DNA of 64,000 nt from Poseidonibacter antarcticus (GTDB lineage: Bacteria > Campylobacterota > Campylobacteria > Campylobacterales > Arcobacteraceae): assembly GCF_003667345.1 (NCBI RefSeq), contig NZ_RCWF01000012.1, positions 1 through 64,000 of the forward strand. Direction: 5' to 3'. Numbering within the stretch: the stretch's first letter is position 1; every line of letters begins with the position of its first letter. The position numbers and the translations under genes are program-made. The notes beneath the pieces were generated by a model that was given only the letters and a program-made list of their open reading frames with translations, was not told where the DNA came from and ran no database searches. Positions 1-8,168 of the stretch are shown in pieces.

Positions 1-105
1 GCATCAGCAAAAAAACTATTAAATAGTGGTATTCATCCAAAAATTGTTGCTAAAGATTTAGGTGTTTCATTGGCTACGCTTTATCGGTGGATTCCTGCTG
101 GGTGA
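1..105 (+). CDS. Serine recombinase, C-terminal fragment (cut by window edge)
   Basis: The open frame enters from the left edge and stops at TGA 103-105. The 34 visible residues include SGIHPKIVAKDLGVSLATLY, a helix-turn-helix typical of the C-terminal DNA-binding domain of Tn3-type resolvases and Hin/Pin-type invertases. The catalytic domain would lie to the left of the window. The intact recombinase at 12036-12596 ends in a comparable HTH, but the two are not identical. It may be a complete gene or a fragment; only its end is visible. Confidence 0.7.
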   Translation, partial: ASAKKLLNSGIHPKIVAKDLGVSLATLYRWIPAG

Positions 106-170
106 GATTAAAAAATATCAAAAAATTTTAAAAACTGTTATAATATAAACTACATAAAAAAGGATTTTAG

Positions 171-827
171 TTGGATGAACTAGAAAAAGTAGCAATAGAT
201 TATCTTAATAAAAATAAAAAAAAGTTTTTAAGTGAATATACAAACAAAGTAAAACCCTTAGCTGAAAAAATAGCAATATTTACAGCTGGGATGAGTGGTG
301 TTGGTAAAACAGAATTAGGTATTTTTTTTAAAGAAAATAATTCTGGTATTCTTCATATTGATACAGATAATATTAGAGAATTTTTTAAACCTGTTGGTTA
401 TGATGGTCAGAATTCAAATTCTTTCCAGAAAGTTGCAAGTAGAGGTTTTAATGAACTTTTTAACTATGCTTTAAAACAAAAATATTCTATTATTTTGGAT
501 TCTAATCTCTCTAATATTAACTTAGCTACTCAAAATATTGAAAGATTATTAAAAAGAGGCTACAATGTTGATATATATTATCTCTATAATTATCCCAAAG
601 TTTGTTTTGAATATGCAACAAGAAGAGAAGTAGTAACTCATAGAAAAGTTCCTAAAGAAGTATTCGTTAAAAGCAATATAAATTCTTACAACACAGTTTT
701 AGAGATAAAATCAATATTTAAAGATAGTATTAATTTACATCTTATAGACAAAAGAGATGACTCTTTCTATAAAGATATTGATAATAATTTTATAAAAGAT
801 AAAATAGGAGAAGATTTTGAATCTTAA
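171..827 (+). CDS. Zeta-toxin-like P-loop kinase
   Basis: 218 residues with a Walker A motif GMSGVGKTEL near residues 40-49, an acidic HIDTDNIREFF segment near residue 65, and an Arg/Lys-rich stretch RREVVTHRKVP near residue 150. This layout fits zeta/PezT-type kinases, which phosphorylate UDP-N-acetylglucosamine, although other small P-loop kinases share it. The start is TTG at 171, 6 nt after AGGA; there is no in-frame ATG nearby. The next gene overlaps by 11 nt. In classical epsilon-zeta and PezAT pairs the antitoxin comes first; here the only partner is downstream. Toxicity is inferred. Confidence 0.65.
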   Translation: MDELEKVAIDYLNKNKKKFLSEYTNKVKPLAEKIAIFTAGMSGVGKTELGIFFKENNSGILHIDTDNIREFFKPVGYDGQNSNSFQKVASRGFNELFNYALKQKYSIILDSNLSNINLATQNIERLLKRGYNVDIYYLYNYPKVCFEYATRREVVTHRKVPKEVFVKSNINSYNTVLEIKSIFKDSINLHLIDKRDDSFYKDIDNNFIKDKIGEDFES

Positions 828-1029
828 TGATCAAACTATGAAAGCCGCACTTAATAGAATAAATCAATTACAAAATGAAGTAATTGAAAAATCAAAAGCT
901 ATTGATGGTGCAGAAGATTTTGTAAAACAAAAAATAAAACTCTATGAAGAAGATGAAAAAATAAGAGCAATGTCTAAAAAAATTCATATGCAAGAAAAAC
1001 AAATTACAGATAATTTTTTCAAAAGCTAG
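817..1029 (+). CDS. Small coiled-coil protein, possible partner of the zeta-like kinase
   Basis: 70 residues, highly charged (Lys/Glu/Gln-rich), predicted by eye to be almost entirely helical with heptad-like spacing. It starts at TTG 817 inside the end of the kinase gene, with AGGAG at 806-810 as ribosome binding site, so the two are probably translationally coupled. I recognise no domain. The coupling to a zeta-like kinase makes an antitoxin or regulatory subunit plausible, but the sequence does not resemble epsilon or PezA. Confidence 0.55.
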   Translation: MNLNDQTMKAALNRINQLQNEVIEKSKAIDGAEDFVKQKIKLYEEDEKIRAMSKKIHMQEKQITDNFFKS

Positions 1030-1032
1030 GTG

Positions 1033-1110
1033 AACCTCTAAATTTAGAGGTTGTGGGACTTATTGTTTATTTTAACTTAGAATAGCTTTGTATTCTATGT
1101 CCTAAAAAGT
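1033..1110 (+). repeat. 20-bp palindrome plus module B of the intergenic repeat
   Basis: AACCTCTAAATTTAGAGGTT at 1033-1052 is a perfect palindrome 3 nt after the preceding stop. It runs straight into GGTTGTGGGACTTATTG and an AACTTAGAATA...TATTCTA hairpin, matching module B of the dispersed repeat seen near 25,070 and 27,650. Confidence 0.6.
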
Positions 1111-1246
1111 GTAACCAGATCAATTTGAATATATAGAGATTTTTTATAATAGGAAGCGAAGACATTCCTATAATAATTACTTGTCACCAAGTAAATTTGA
1201 GGAGAAAATGTTACAAATCGAAATGGCTGCATAGATAATTATTCTA

Positions 1247-1486
1247 TTGTCCTGTTTAGGGTTGCTATATCATAAAGATGATATTAAAAGACATAAAAAA
1301 GAGCACCAAGATTTTATTGATAAAGTTAATGGTCTTTATCAAAAAATAAAGAATGATAAATCAATAAAAAATAACTATGGTATTGAAATGATGACAGAAT
1401 TATTTAACTTTCTAAGGGAATGGATAGTACACCATATTATGGTTACAGATAAAAACCTTTTATTGAAAAATAATAAAGTGGTTTAA
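1247..1486 (+). pseudogene. Bacteriohemerythrin C-terminal fragment
   Basis: 79 residues with RHKKEHQDFIDKVN and LREWIVHHIMVTDKNL, matching the last two iron-ligand segments of the hemerythrin four-helix bundle (HxxxH, then HH...D). The first helix with its HxxF motif, roughly 50 residues of the usual 130, is missing, so oxygen binding is unlikely. The only possible start is TTG 1247 without a clear ribosome binding site. It lies between two repeat pieces, which suggests truncation by rearrangement. Confidence 0.65.
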
Positions 1487-1496
1487 TAATGTTCTA

Positions 1497-1640
1497 AATA
1501 CTCTATGCAGTCTCTTCCTCAACTTTTTACTTTTGGAACACGAAGCACTCATATTAGTTTTCCGTGTTCCTCAAAGTGTTCAAAAAGTAAAAACTACAAA
1601 GTTCCGCAAGACTTAAGGGATTATGGAACAAAAAAAGTGA
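1497..1640 (+). repeat. Degenerate module A of the intergenic repeat; rest of the 1487-1959 gap
   Basis: GCAGTCTCTTCCTCAAC followed by ACTTTTGGAACAC reproduces the left arm of module A; the right arm is rearranged. Further scraps appear at about 1735-1760 and at 1868-1890 (GACATAAAATTCTGAATACT, as at the start of other copies). I see no gene in 1487-1959. Confidence 0.55.
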
Positions 1641-1959
1641 GCTTTTAAATTATATATTTAAAGCTTCTTCCAATTTTCCCTCAAAAAATATAACCAATTG
1701 AGAAAGTTTTAAACTAGTTCCAAATAGGCATTGTCCACTTTTTACTTGCATTTGGAAAAGTACCTTTTGTTTTAGTAATTTCTCTGAAGTCTCTATGGAC
1801 TGATTCTATCAATTCTGGAATCTTATTTTATTAGTTCAAATACCTTGTCCATATCATATCTATTTGACATAAAATTCTGAATACTCCCTTCAAGAAGAGG
1901 AGTTATTTTATATTCTTTTTTTTCTCTTTAAATAGAAGTTCACTTAAGTGTACATATAA

Positions 1960-3195
1960 TTACTTCTCTAATTTATTCATTTCTCTTAGAATTTTATCTC
2001 TTCTCTCATCACTTATATTTAGCTTCGCACAATAATCTACAAATCTATTTGAAAATGTTTTTACCATTGAATCAATTATTATATCAATTACTTCTTCTTT
2101 ATGACCGAATAGTTCGCATACTTTTAATATATCAGCTCTTTTAATATTTTTTCTCTTACCATTTAATGATAATTGATGAGAACTAGTATATCCTGAACCA
2201 TTACTATAAGTTAAATCATAAACTGGAGAATTTACCCAATTGCCATGCTCATCCATTAAGAAACTAAAGTTCTTTGCATGATCATCTTGATTTCTACTTA
2301 TTATATTAAATATCATATGCATTATTGCTAATTGTATTTGCTCTTCACTATTAGTAACTGCTTGTACTGTTCTTAAATAATCTTCATATGAGAATATACC
2401 TGGTTTATTAAAATCTATATGTGCTATTCCACATAATGAGTGAAGATGAACTTTCTTTTGTCCTAATCTATCAAACCTTTTTACTGCTAGATGGTTATAT
2501 TCTCTGTCTTTAAATAGTTCAACTTCAGATACATTCAATCCACAAGTTTTTGCAATCTTCATATAAATATACTCTATTCTTGTATACTCTTCTGCTTTTC
2601 TATTATCATTAGTACCATCAAATTTAAAGATATAATGTTCAAAATCTTTCTTTATAATTTCTCGTCCTGACCTAATCTCTCCAGTTTTTTTATTCCATGC
2701 AATAATAGCTTTAGATCTCGCACCACCTGCAGAAGATCCTGATTCCATTAGTTCTGGTATTACATGTTTAGCAGTTCCATTAATTACTTCTCTTGCAGCA
2801 TCAACAAGTTCTCTAATCTCAAGTGCTACTTTAATCTCTTCTGTTTCTTCACTTGGTATATATTCTAATGCTCCCATTGAATTTACACCTACATAAGCTA
2901 ACTTTTGAAGTAATGATAATTCATTTCTTTCAACACCTTTATCTGCAAAGTATTGTTCAATAATTGCATTACCAAACTTATCTGGTAAAGAGTCATGAAA
3001 TACTCCTGCTAATCCACCAAAATAAGTATCATCACTATTATGATAAATACCAGTAGTTGATTTCTTTAGTTTTATTGGAGATATTTCTAAATTGTTTTTT
3101 AAAAAATCATCATCATATTCAAAGCTAATATTCTTGTTCTTATCTTCTGCTAAATACCCTAATGTCTCTCCATATATTTTTACTTCTAATTCCAT
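1960..3195 (-). CDS. hipA: HipA-type serine/threonine kinase toxin
   Basis: 411 residues, full length for the family. The N-terminal domain has YFGGLAGVFHDSLPDKFGN near residue 58. A Gly/Ser-rich nucleotide loop (SGSSAGGARSKA) is near residue 152, an ATP-binding Lys lies in HLAVKRFDR, the catalytic segment is QDDHAKNFSFL near residue 303, and the metal-binding Asp lies in PVYDLTYS. HipA kinases phosphorylate glutamyl-tRNA synthetase or other targets and induce dormancy when not bound by HipB. All key motifs are present, so it is probably active. It follows hipB with a 3-nt gap. Confidence 0.9.
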   Translation of the reverse strand: MELEVKIYGETLGYLAEDKNKNISFEYDDDFLKNNLEISPIKLKKSTTGIYHNSDDTYFGGLAGVFHDSLPDKFGNAIIEQYFADKGVERNELSLLQKLAYVGVNSMGALEYIPSEETEEIKVALEIRELVDAAREVINGTAKHVIPELMESGSSAGGARSKAIIAWNKKTGEIRSGREIIKKDFEHYIFKFDGTNDNRKAEEYTRIEYIYMKIAKTCGLNVSEVELFKDREYNHLAVKRFDRLGQKKVHLHSLCGIAHIDFNKPGIFSYEDYLRTVQAVTNSEEQIQLAIMHMIFNIISRNQDDHAKNFSFLMDEHGNWVNSPVYDLTYSNGSGYTSSHQLSLNGKRKNIKRADILKVCELFGHKEEVIDIIIDSMVKTFSNRFVDYCAKLNISDERRDKILREMNKLEK

Positions 3196-3198
3196 TTA

Positions 3199-3588
3199 TT
3201 ACTCTTTTTTTGCTTTTGCTATTATTGCTTGAAATGGACTCATTCCTTGAAATGTATCATTCTTATTACTAGCAACTACTTTTGGTTCTGAACTAGCTCT
3301 TACTCTTACTTTTTTATTGAGTCTATTAGATTTGATTTGTACTTTTGGAGAGAACTCTGGTTCTTTTAGAAAATTATCTATTTCTGTTATCCTTCCTAAT
3401 CCCATTAATATTCTTATGAAATTATCAAAAGTACCCTTCCCTTCATGCTCAAATTTTTTATATGTACTAAGTGCCATTCCTGTTTTTTTTGCCATTAAAG
3501 ATTGAGTAATATTTTGTCTAAGTCTTTCACTTTTAATTCTTTTTGCTATAATATCTTCAATTTCTCTAGATGTTTTAAATTCCAACAT
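3199..3588 (-). CDS. hipB: HipB-type antitoxin / Xre-family autorepressor
   Basis: 129 residues. Residues about 13-60 form an Xre-type HTH (RLRQNITQSLMAKKTGMALS, with FEHEGKGTFDNFIRIL after it). The C-terminal half is basic and extended (RLNKKVRVRASSEPK), longer than in E. coli HipB, where the tail contacts and inhibits HipA. It is the first gene of the hipBA operon and faces three palindromic operator candidates immediately upstream, as expected for autoregulation by a HipBA complex. Confidence 0.85.
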   Translation of the reverse strand: MLEFKTSREIEDIIAKRIKSERLRQNITQSLMAKKTGMALSTYKKFEHEGKGTFDNFIRILMGLGRITEIDNFLKEPEFSPKVQIKSNRLNKKVRVRASSEPKVVASNKNDTFQGMSPFQAIIAKAKKE

Positions 3589-3600
3589 ATATATTCCTTA

Positions 3601-3756
3601 ATAGTTATATATACAACTATAAAATATATTTAATTAAGCTTATAGTTGTATTTATAACTTTTATATGATTAATTATACCATCAATTTTTAATAATTAGAT
3701 TAGCGGCTATTATAATCTTTAATTAAACCTAATATCTATATATACAACTATTAGGT
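3601..3756. promoter_or_regulatory. hipBA operator region with three related palindromes
   Basis: ATAGTTATATATACAACTAT at 3601-3620 is palindromic apart from one base pair. ATAGTTGTATTTATAACT follows at 3642-3659. A third site at 3727-3756 has ACCTAATA/TATTAGGT arms around TATATATACAAC. The common core is AGTTRTATATAYAACT. The first lies 13 nt upstream of the hipB start. Cooperative HipB binding to multiple operators is known in E. coli; assigning these sites to HipB is inference from position and symmetry. Confidence 0.6.
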
Positions 3757-3845
3757 TAATATTGTAAGTTAAAATTTATTTGGAGTATTCTGTAAAGAAA
3801 GAAATTCATATACAAATCCATACTTTCTAGTAAACCTCGAAGCAC

Positions 3846-3950
3846 TTATTTATCTTCTTTAAATATATTTGGTGTTATAGAGCTTCTTATTTTTTGTTTC
3901 TCTTCAAATTTAACAGGTGATAAATTTCCTGAATAACTATGACTTTTTTA
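3846..3950 (-). pseudogene. IS3-family transposase (OrfB) C-terminal remnant
   Basis: On the minus strand the frame ending at TAA 3846-3848 reads HSYSGNLSPVKFEEKQK followed by about 15 residues. This is the characteristic end of IS3-family OrfB (RPHSYLGNLSPVEFE). No catalytic DDE region is found beside it. It is a dead fragment in the 3589-4215 gap, which holds nothing else except the hipBA operators. Confidence 0.6.
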
Positions 3951-4215
3951 GCTTGCTTTTAACAAAGACTGTAAGAAACATATTGTGAACCTCTTGACAT
4001 AAAAGAAGGTTGACAAAATATCATATTATCAAACTCTCATTATGATATATCGAAAGTTAAAATATTTAATTTTATCAATAAAGTGAATATTTAAAAAAAT
4101 ATCACTATCAACTATAAATTAATATGTATATTAATATAATACTTTAAAAGAATTATAATTTATATAAAAGATAAAACAAAGCATAATAAAGAAATAAACA
4201 GGAGAATATACATTT

Positions 4216-4871
4216 ATGGAATTAGAAGAATCAAAAGCTCAAGCAATTAATGAAAATGGAATTTATAAGATTGTTATGAGAGAATTTACAAAAAATGATG
4301 TAAAGAATACACATAGTATTGATGATACTGTGCTAGCACTTCAAGATTATGGAATATCAATTATATAAGAGTACTTTTTAAAGAGTATATACATGAGATA
4401 AATATTAATAGTGATTTATCTGGAAAAGACACAAAAGAAAATACTATTTTTAATGTAGTATTAAAAGCAGTAGAACAAGTAAAAGCCACTAAAAAGAGTG
4501 ATGCTGATAAAGTATTAGTACTTTTAAATAATGAAGTATCAAGATTTTATATAAAATCTGTAATAACAGAATATTTACAATTAAAAGATACTAATGAATA
4601 CACAACAAGAGATGATGCTTTTTATTTTATAGGAGAAAATGAATATACTTATGATTGTTTAGAAAATGTTTTAATTTGCTTTGAAAAATATGGTATTGAT
4701 AATTTTATGAGTTTAGCAACTGCAATTAAAAATGATAATGAAAATGGTTCAAGAATAGAATTGATTTTAGATGAAGAAGAACCTCGTTTAATAGTTCCTA
4801 AAGATGATGAAACTGCAATCAAAGAGATATTTAGAGAATTAGAATTTACTATGGAATATGACTTAATTTAA
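4216..4871 (+). pseudogene. Frameshifted gene of unknown function
   Basis: An ATG at 4216 behind GGAG (4201-4204) opens a 50-residue frame that stops at TAA 4366-4368. The adjacent frame is open from before this stop to TAA 4869-4871 and encodes about 168 residues with no start codon near its beginning. Joining the frames around 4355-4366 gives one protein of about 217 residues, acidic and helical, with no domain that I recognise. No slippery heptamer is visible, so a mutation or sequencing error is more likely than programmed frameshifting. Confidence 0.5.
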
Positions 4872-4887
4872 TACTCAAAGGATTAAA

Positions 4888-5214
4888 ATGAGTAAAAGAA
4901 TAGATATAAGAGGTGTTATATATAATAGTATTTTACCTCTGAGGTTTATTGAAAATAAAAATACTCATGCTATATGGAAATGTAAATGTTTAAAATGTCA
5001 TAAAGCAGTATATGTTTCATATATTAATATAGTTACTGGGAATACTAAATCATGTGCATCATGTGGACAAAGAAAATTATCTATAGAAGAGGCTAAAGAG
5101 ATTTATAAAAAGAAACAAAACAATATTTCAGTAATAGCCCTAGCAAAAGAATATAATGTAGAAAGAAGTACTATTTATAGAACATTAAAAAATATGAAAG
5201 TGCAAAAGAAATAG
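4888..5214 (+). CDS. Small zinc-ribbon and HTH DNA-binding protein
   Basis: 108 residues. The N-terminal part has WKCKCLKCHK and SCASCGQRK, four paired cysteines likely to bind one zinc, in a context (GNTKSCASCGQ) seen in phage and mobile-element proteins. The C-terminal part (about 65-105) is a resolvase-like helix-turn-helix, ISVIALAKEYNVERSTIYRT. It starts 16 nt after the preceding disrupted gene, behind AAAGGA, so both may form one operon. No catalytic residues are seen; a regulator or recombination accessory protein is likely. Confidence 0.6.
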   Translation: MSKRIDIRGVIYNSILPLRFIENKNTHAIWKCKCLKCHKAVYVSYINIVTGNTKSCASCGQRKLSIEEAKEIYKKKQNNISVIALAKEYNVERSTIYRTLKNMKVQKK

Positions 5215-5284
5215 AATCAATAAAAATTTCCCTTTTCATATTTACTCTAGAATTGTTTTTTATATAGAATAATAAGTCTTTTAA

Positions 5285-5400
5285 AATAAAAAACAATCCT
5301 CGTACAAATATAGAGCAGCTTTTACTAATGGTAAGCTTGTTCTAAAAGGACTTGTAATTTGGAATATACTCAATAAGGTACAGAGACTCTGAAAGAACTA
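5285..5400 (+). repeat. Degenerate copy of module A
   Basis: The segment CAATCCTCGTACAAATATAG also occurs near 27,775 with one change. It is followed by GAGCAGCTTTTACTAATGG, GCTTGTTCTAAAAGGACTTG and a worn version of the module A right arm. Confidence 0.5.
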
Positions 5401-5457
5401 GTTCTGTATAGATAAAAAAGTTGAACATAAGAATATTTTCAAGTTTCAGATGATTTC

Positions 5458-6045
5458 TTATAATTTGTTTATTACCCTATTTTTAATCTCTTCAAAATTT
5501 AAATCTATTCTATTAGTTTCACTTAGATATATAGGCTCTTTTTTTAATTTTATAAAATTTATAATATCATCAACTGAATTTACTTTACTATTAACTTTAG
5601 AAAATAGATTGACTATCTCATCTTTGTGTAATATCTTATTTTCTAAAATAGCTCCAAAATCAAATAAATCTCTTGATTTGTCTCTCATGATTAATGCAAC
5701 TATTTTTAATTTAGCAATTGACTTTAAATCAAGTATTTTTAATTTTGTATTCTCGAAACTGTTAAATGAAGCTTGAGATAATATTTCTTTTTGAATGGGT
5801 CTATTAGCTTGAAAGAATTCTATTTTTACCTTATCTAGTACAAACTTTATCATATACTCATCAGGAAATAATCCAGCCATTCTAAGTGCAGTTACATTTT
5901 CATCTTGAAGTTTTATAGCTTCTAATGCTGAAATAGATGAAATGATTTTTCTATATGGCAAAGTTTTAGAAGATACGATATCTATATCTTCTGATATTCT
6001 ATGACTTAAATAATAAGCCAAAGCTGTACCTCCTACGAAGTACAA
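5458..6045 (-). CDS. AbiEii-family nucleotidyltransferase toxin, start region damaged
   Basis: 195 residues beginning at TTG 6045. FVGGTALAYYLSHRISEDID is the nucleotidyltransferase motif of AbiEii (type IV toxin-antitoxin); the SRDLFDFGAI motif near residue 125 is also typical. AbiEii-type toxins modify tRNA acceptor ends or related targets. The same frame continues upstream for about 18 codons to an ATG followed at once by TAA in the antitoxin's tail, so the original start seems lost. The protein is shorter than the second copy (24162-24917, 251 residues). The antitoxin lies just upstream. Confidence 0.75.
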   Translation of the reverse strand: MYFVGGTALAYYLSHRISEDIDIVSSKTLPYRKIISSISALEAIKLQDENVTALRMAGLFPDEYMIKFVLDKVKIEFFQANRPIQKEILSQASFNSFENTKLKILDLKSIAKLKIVALIMRDKSRDLFDFGAILENKILHKDEIVNLFSKVNSKVNSVDDIINFIKLKKEPIYLSETNRIDLNFEEIKNRVINKL

Positions 6046-6098
6046 CTCATTGTTAAATACTTCATTATCACTTATCTTATCTAATGCTTTTTTTTACA

Positions 6099-6548
6099 TT
6101 AACAGTCATTTATTATACCATTTAGTCTTCTATACATCTCATTTTGATTATACGTACCATTTATAGGTATATCCATACCACTAGTTGATATATATCCCTT
6201 AGAGTAGATCTTTTTATACTTATCTACCAATACATTTTTAACCATATTTTTACCAAACTGTTCACATAATTTTTGGATATCTTGTTCATTCATACTCGAT
6301 AAATAGTTTGAGATGATAGTATAAACATTTTGTTCACTTTGTTCATTTGTTTGCCAAAAAAGATTATGAGAGTAAGCACTAGGATCAAATATTATTATAT
6401 CATCAATATCTACTGCATTTATCTTTTTTTTTGCTTCATCGTATTCTAAGGACTCCAAAAGAGTATATAATCTTTGTCTACTTTTTTTCCAATCCCTAAG
6501 CGTTCTATCTGGTACATCTAATAGTTTACTAATTTGTTGTTGAGTCAT
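6099..6548 (-). CDS. AbiEi-like antitoxin with N-terminal HTH
   Basis: 149 residues. The N-terminus MTQQQISKLLDVPDRTLRDW is a compact HTH, and it resembles the start of the protein at 23648-24169 (MTQVQISKYLDIPFTTLNDW). Both sit directly upstream of an AbiEii-type toxin gene, so they form one antitoxin family within this window. The rest is helical with no recognised motif. It is shorter than classical AbiEi and probably acts as repressor and neutraliser, by analogy. Confidence 0.65.
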   Translation of the reverse strand: MTQQQISKLLDVPDRTLRDWKKSRQRLYTLLESLEYDEAKKKINAVDIDDIIIFDPSAYSHNLFWQTNEQSEQNVYTIISNYLSSMNEQDIQKLCEQFGKNMVKNVLVDKYKKIYSKGYISTSGMDIPINGTYNQNEMYRRLNGIINDC

Positions 6549-6624
6549 AGTTATACCTTTCTAATTTTATTATTATAGGCGAATATCGCCTATTCGTCAA
6601 TATTGAAAGTTCATACTTAGATAA

Positions 6625-6940
6625 ACTAAAGCTTTAACCTGAGATAGGTTTATTAATTAAATTTTTACGAATTGGTTGAAATATCTGAAAGGATAATATG
6701 AAATCATACTCAGATAAGTGAACTTAGACTTACAACATTACTATACGAAAAAAGATAATGAGATTATTGTTTTATTAGATATTGCTAATAAATAAGTGTT
6801 ACAAAGTGGTGCATTTCTGGATTGCACTTGACAATAGAGAAGAATCCAAAAAATATAGGTTGCTGACCTTGTTATTTTAACTTAGATACTTTTAATTATA
6901 AATATCCATTTAGTCGCCTCTCCATCACACATATATATCT
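6625..6940. repeat. Intergenic repeat pieces in opposite orientations (gap 6549-7105)
   Basis: A reversed module B lies near 6690-6730 (AAAGGATAATATGAAATCAT and ACTCAGATAAGTGAACTTAG). A forward module B lies near 6860-6930 (AGGTTGCTGACCTTGTTATT, then TTAACTTAGATACTTTTAAT and CGCCTCTCCATC). Nothing else is recognisable in the gap. Confidence 0.5.
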
Positions 6941-7105
6941 ATTTTTTGACTAGTATAAATAGTTTTTATTAATCGTATTGATTATACTTGTTTAAGATTT
7001 TGATAGATTTAAAATAACTAAATATATTATTCTAAATCTATCAATAGTAAATATAAAACTAAAATTAGGAAACAAGAAAATCTATAGTTAAAATTTCATA
7101 CTTAC

Positions 7106-7375
7106 TTAATCTATGGATACACCATCGAAAAAATCATTCAAATCTACTTCTAAGACATTAGCTATTTTTATTAAATGTTCTATATTGAAATGTTTATCTT
7201 GGATACAAAGCTCTGCATTTGAAATAACACCAACTGCTTTGTGTCCAATCATTAACGATAATTTTAATTGAGAAACACCCTTCTTCTCTCTAGCCTTCTT
7301 AACATTTCGTCCAATTATTTTATAAATATTCTTCATCTCATTTTTTGAAATTGTACAGTTCTTCATTAAATACAT
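7106..7375 (-). CDS. Xre-family transcriptional repressor
   Basis: 89 residues, almost entirely one HTH_3 domain: IGRNVKKAREKKGVSQLKLS then HLIKIANVLEVDLNDFFDG. Met4 (7366) is an alternative start. It is divergent from the 197-residue gene at 7449, and the 73 bp between them carries repeated CTATAGTTAG motifs, so it probably represses both itself and that gene, as phage-like or toxin-antitoxin repressors do. Confidence 0.75.
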   Translation of the reverse strand: MYLMKNCTISKNEMKNIYKIIGRNVKKAREKKGVSQLKLSLMIGHKAVGVISNAELCIQDKHFNIEHLIKIANVLEVDLNDFFDGVSID

Positions 7376-7448
7376 ACCTATAGTTAGTTTATTCTAAGTA
7401 TATTTTGTATAGAATACTTTATCAACTATCTATAGTTAGGGGGAAATA
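7376..7448. promoter_or_regulatory. Shared divergent promoter/operator
   Basis: CTATAGTTAG occurs at 7379-7388 and again at 7431-7440. Between them are TTCTAAGTATATTTTGTATAGAA (imperfect dyad) and ATAGTTGATAAAG-like half-sites on the minus strand. These are good candidates for binding of the adjacent Xre protein; this is inference from position. Confidence 0.45.
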
Positions 7449-8042
7449 ATGGAATTAGTACAATTAAATACAAAAGAAGAATACTTAATAGAATTCAAAG
7501 ATAGACTTTTAGAAACAATAAAAGGAATCAATTCTAATACTAAAGGCTATGAAAAAATCAATACCTTATTAAATGAACTCAATGATGAAATTACTATAAA
7601 TAAAAAAGAAATAAAGGATATTCTTAATGATGATAGTAAGTATATAAATTTCAAAGCAAAGACAGCAGATATATCAAAATTATTTGAAATTAAAAATGCC
7701 TATCAGTTAAACAATATCGATGATACTCTCGATCTTGTATTAGATGATTTTATTGAAATGTTTTTTATATATTCACTCGATGAAGTTGTAGATGTAGTAC
7801 AGAAAAAAGAAATTGAAAGTTATTTAAATGGAACAGAGTTTTATATAGGCAAGAAGAAGGATGATGAAAGTCATATATTAATAGCATATAAAATAGATGA
7901 TTTAGTAATACATGATGAATTAAAATATCTTGATTTAAAAGTTTTTGAAAGATATATTATAAATAATGTAGTTTTCTTATTTTCCCCTAAATTTACACTT
8001 AAAGATATCAATAATATTAAATCTAGTTACACAAATCTTTAA
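7449..8042 (+). CDS. Acidic protein of unknown function controlled by a divergent Xre repressor
   Basis: 197 residues starting at ATG 7449 behind AGGGGGAAATA. It is rich in Asp/Glu/Lys with long predicted helices in the first 70 residues (LNTKEEYLIEFKDRLLETIK) and a mixed alpha/beta C-terminal half. No signal peptide, membrane segment or catalytic motif is visible. Its arrangement next to a small Xre repressor resembles toxin-antitoxin or lysogeny-type control, but I do not recognise the family. Confidence 0.6.
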   Translation: MELVQLNTKEEYLIEFKDRLLETIKGINSNTKGYEKINTLLNELNDEITINKKEIKDILNDDSKYINFKAKTADISKLFEIKNAYQLNNIDDTLDLVLDDFIEMFFIYSLDEVVDVVQKKEIESYLNGTEFYIGKKKDDESHILIAYKIDDLVIHDELKYLDLKVFERYIINNVVFLFSPKFTLKDINNIKSSYTNL

Positions 8043-8069
8043 TCCATCTACAGCAGTTTTTTAATGATA

Positions 8070-8140
8070 AGGAGTATGGAAAGGTAACATGAATTCATAC
8101 TCGGAATTAAAAGATTCTGAGATATCTAAATTATGATCTG
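8070..8140 (-). repeat. Module B of the intergenic repeat, reversed
   Basis: GGAAAGGTAACATGAATTCA followed by TACTCGGAATTAAAAGATTC TGAGAT is the reverse complement of the module B seen at 25,080-25,140 and 30,580-30,640. It lies 30 nt after the stop of the preceding gene. Confidence 0.65.
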
Positions 8141-8168
8141 TCAACACTCGTATAATCATCTAACTCCA

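Noticed and set aside
4355-4368. Programmed ribosomal frameshift
   Set aside because: No slippery heptamer or downstream stimulatory structure is seen; mutation or sequencing error is simpler.
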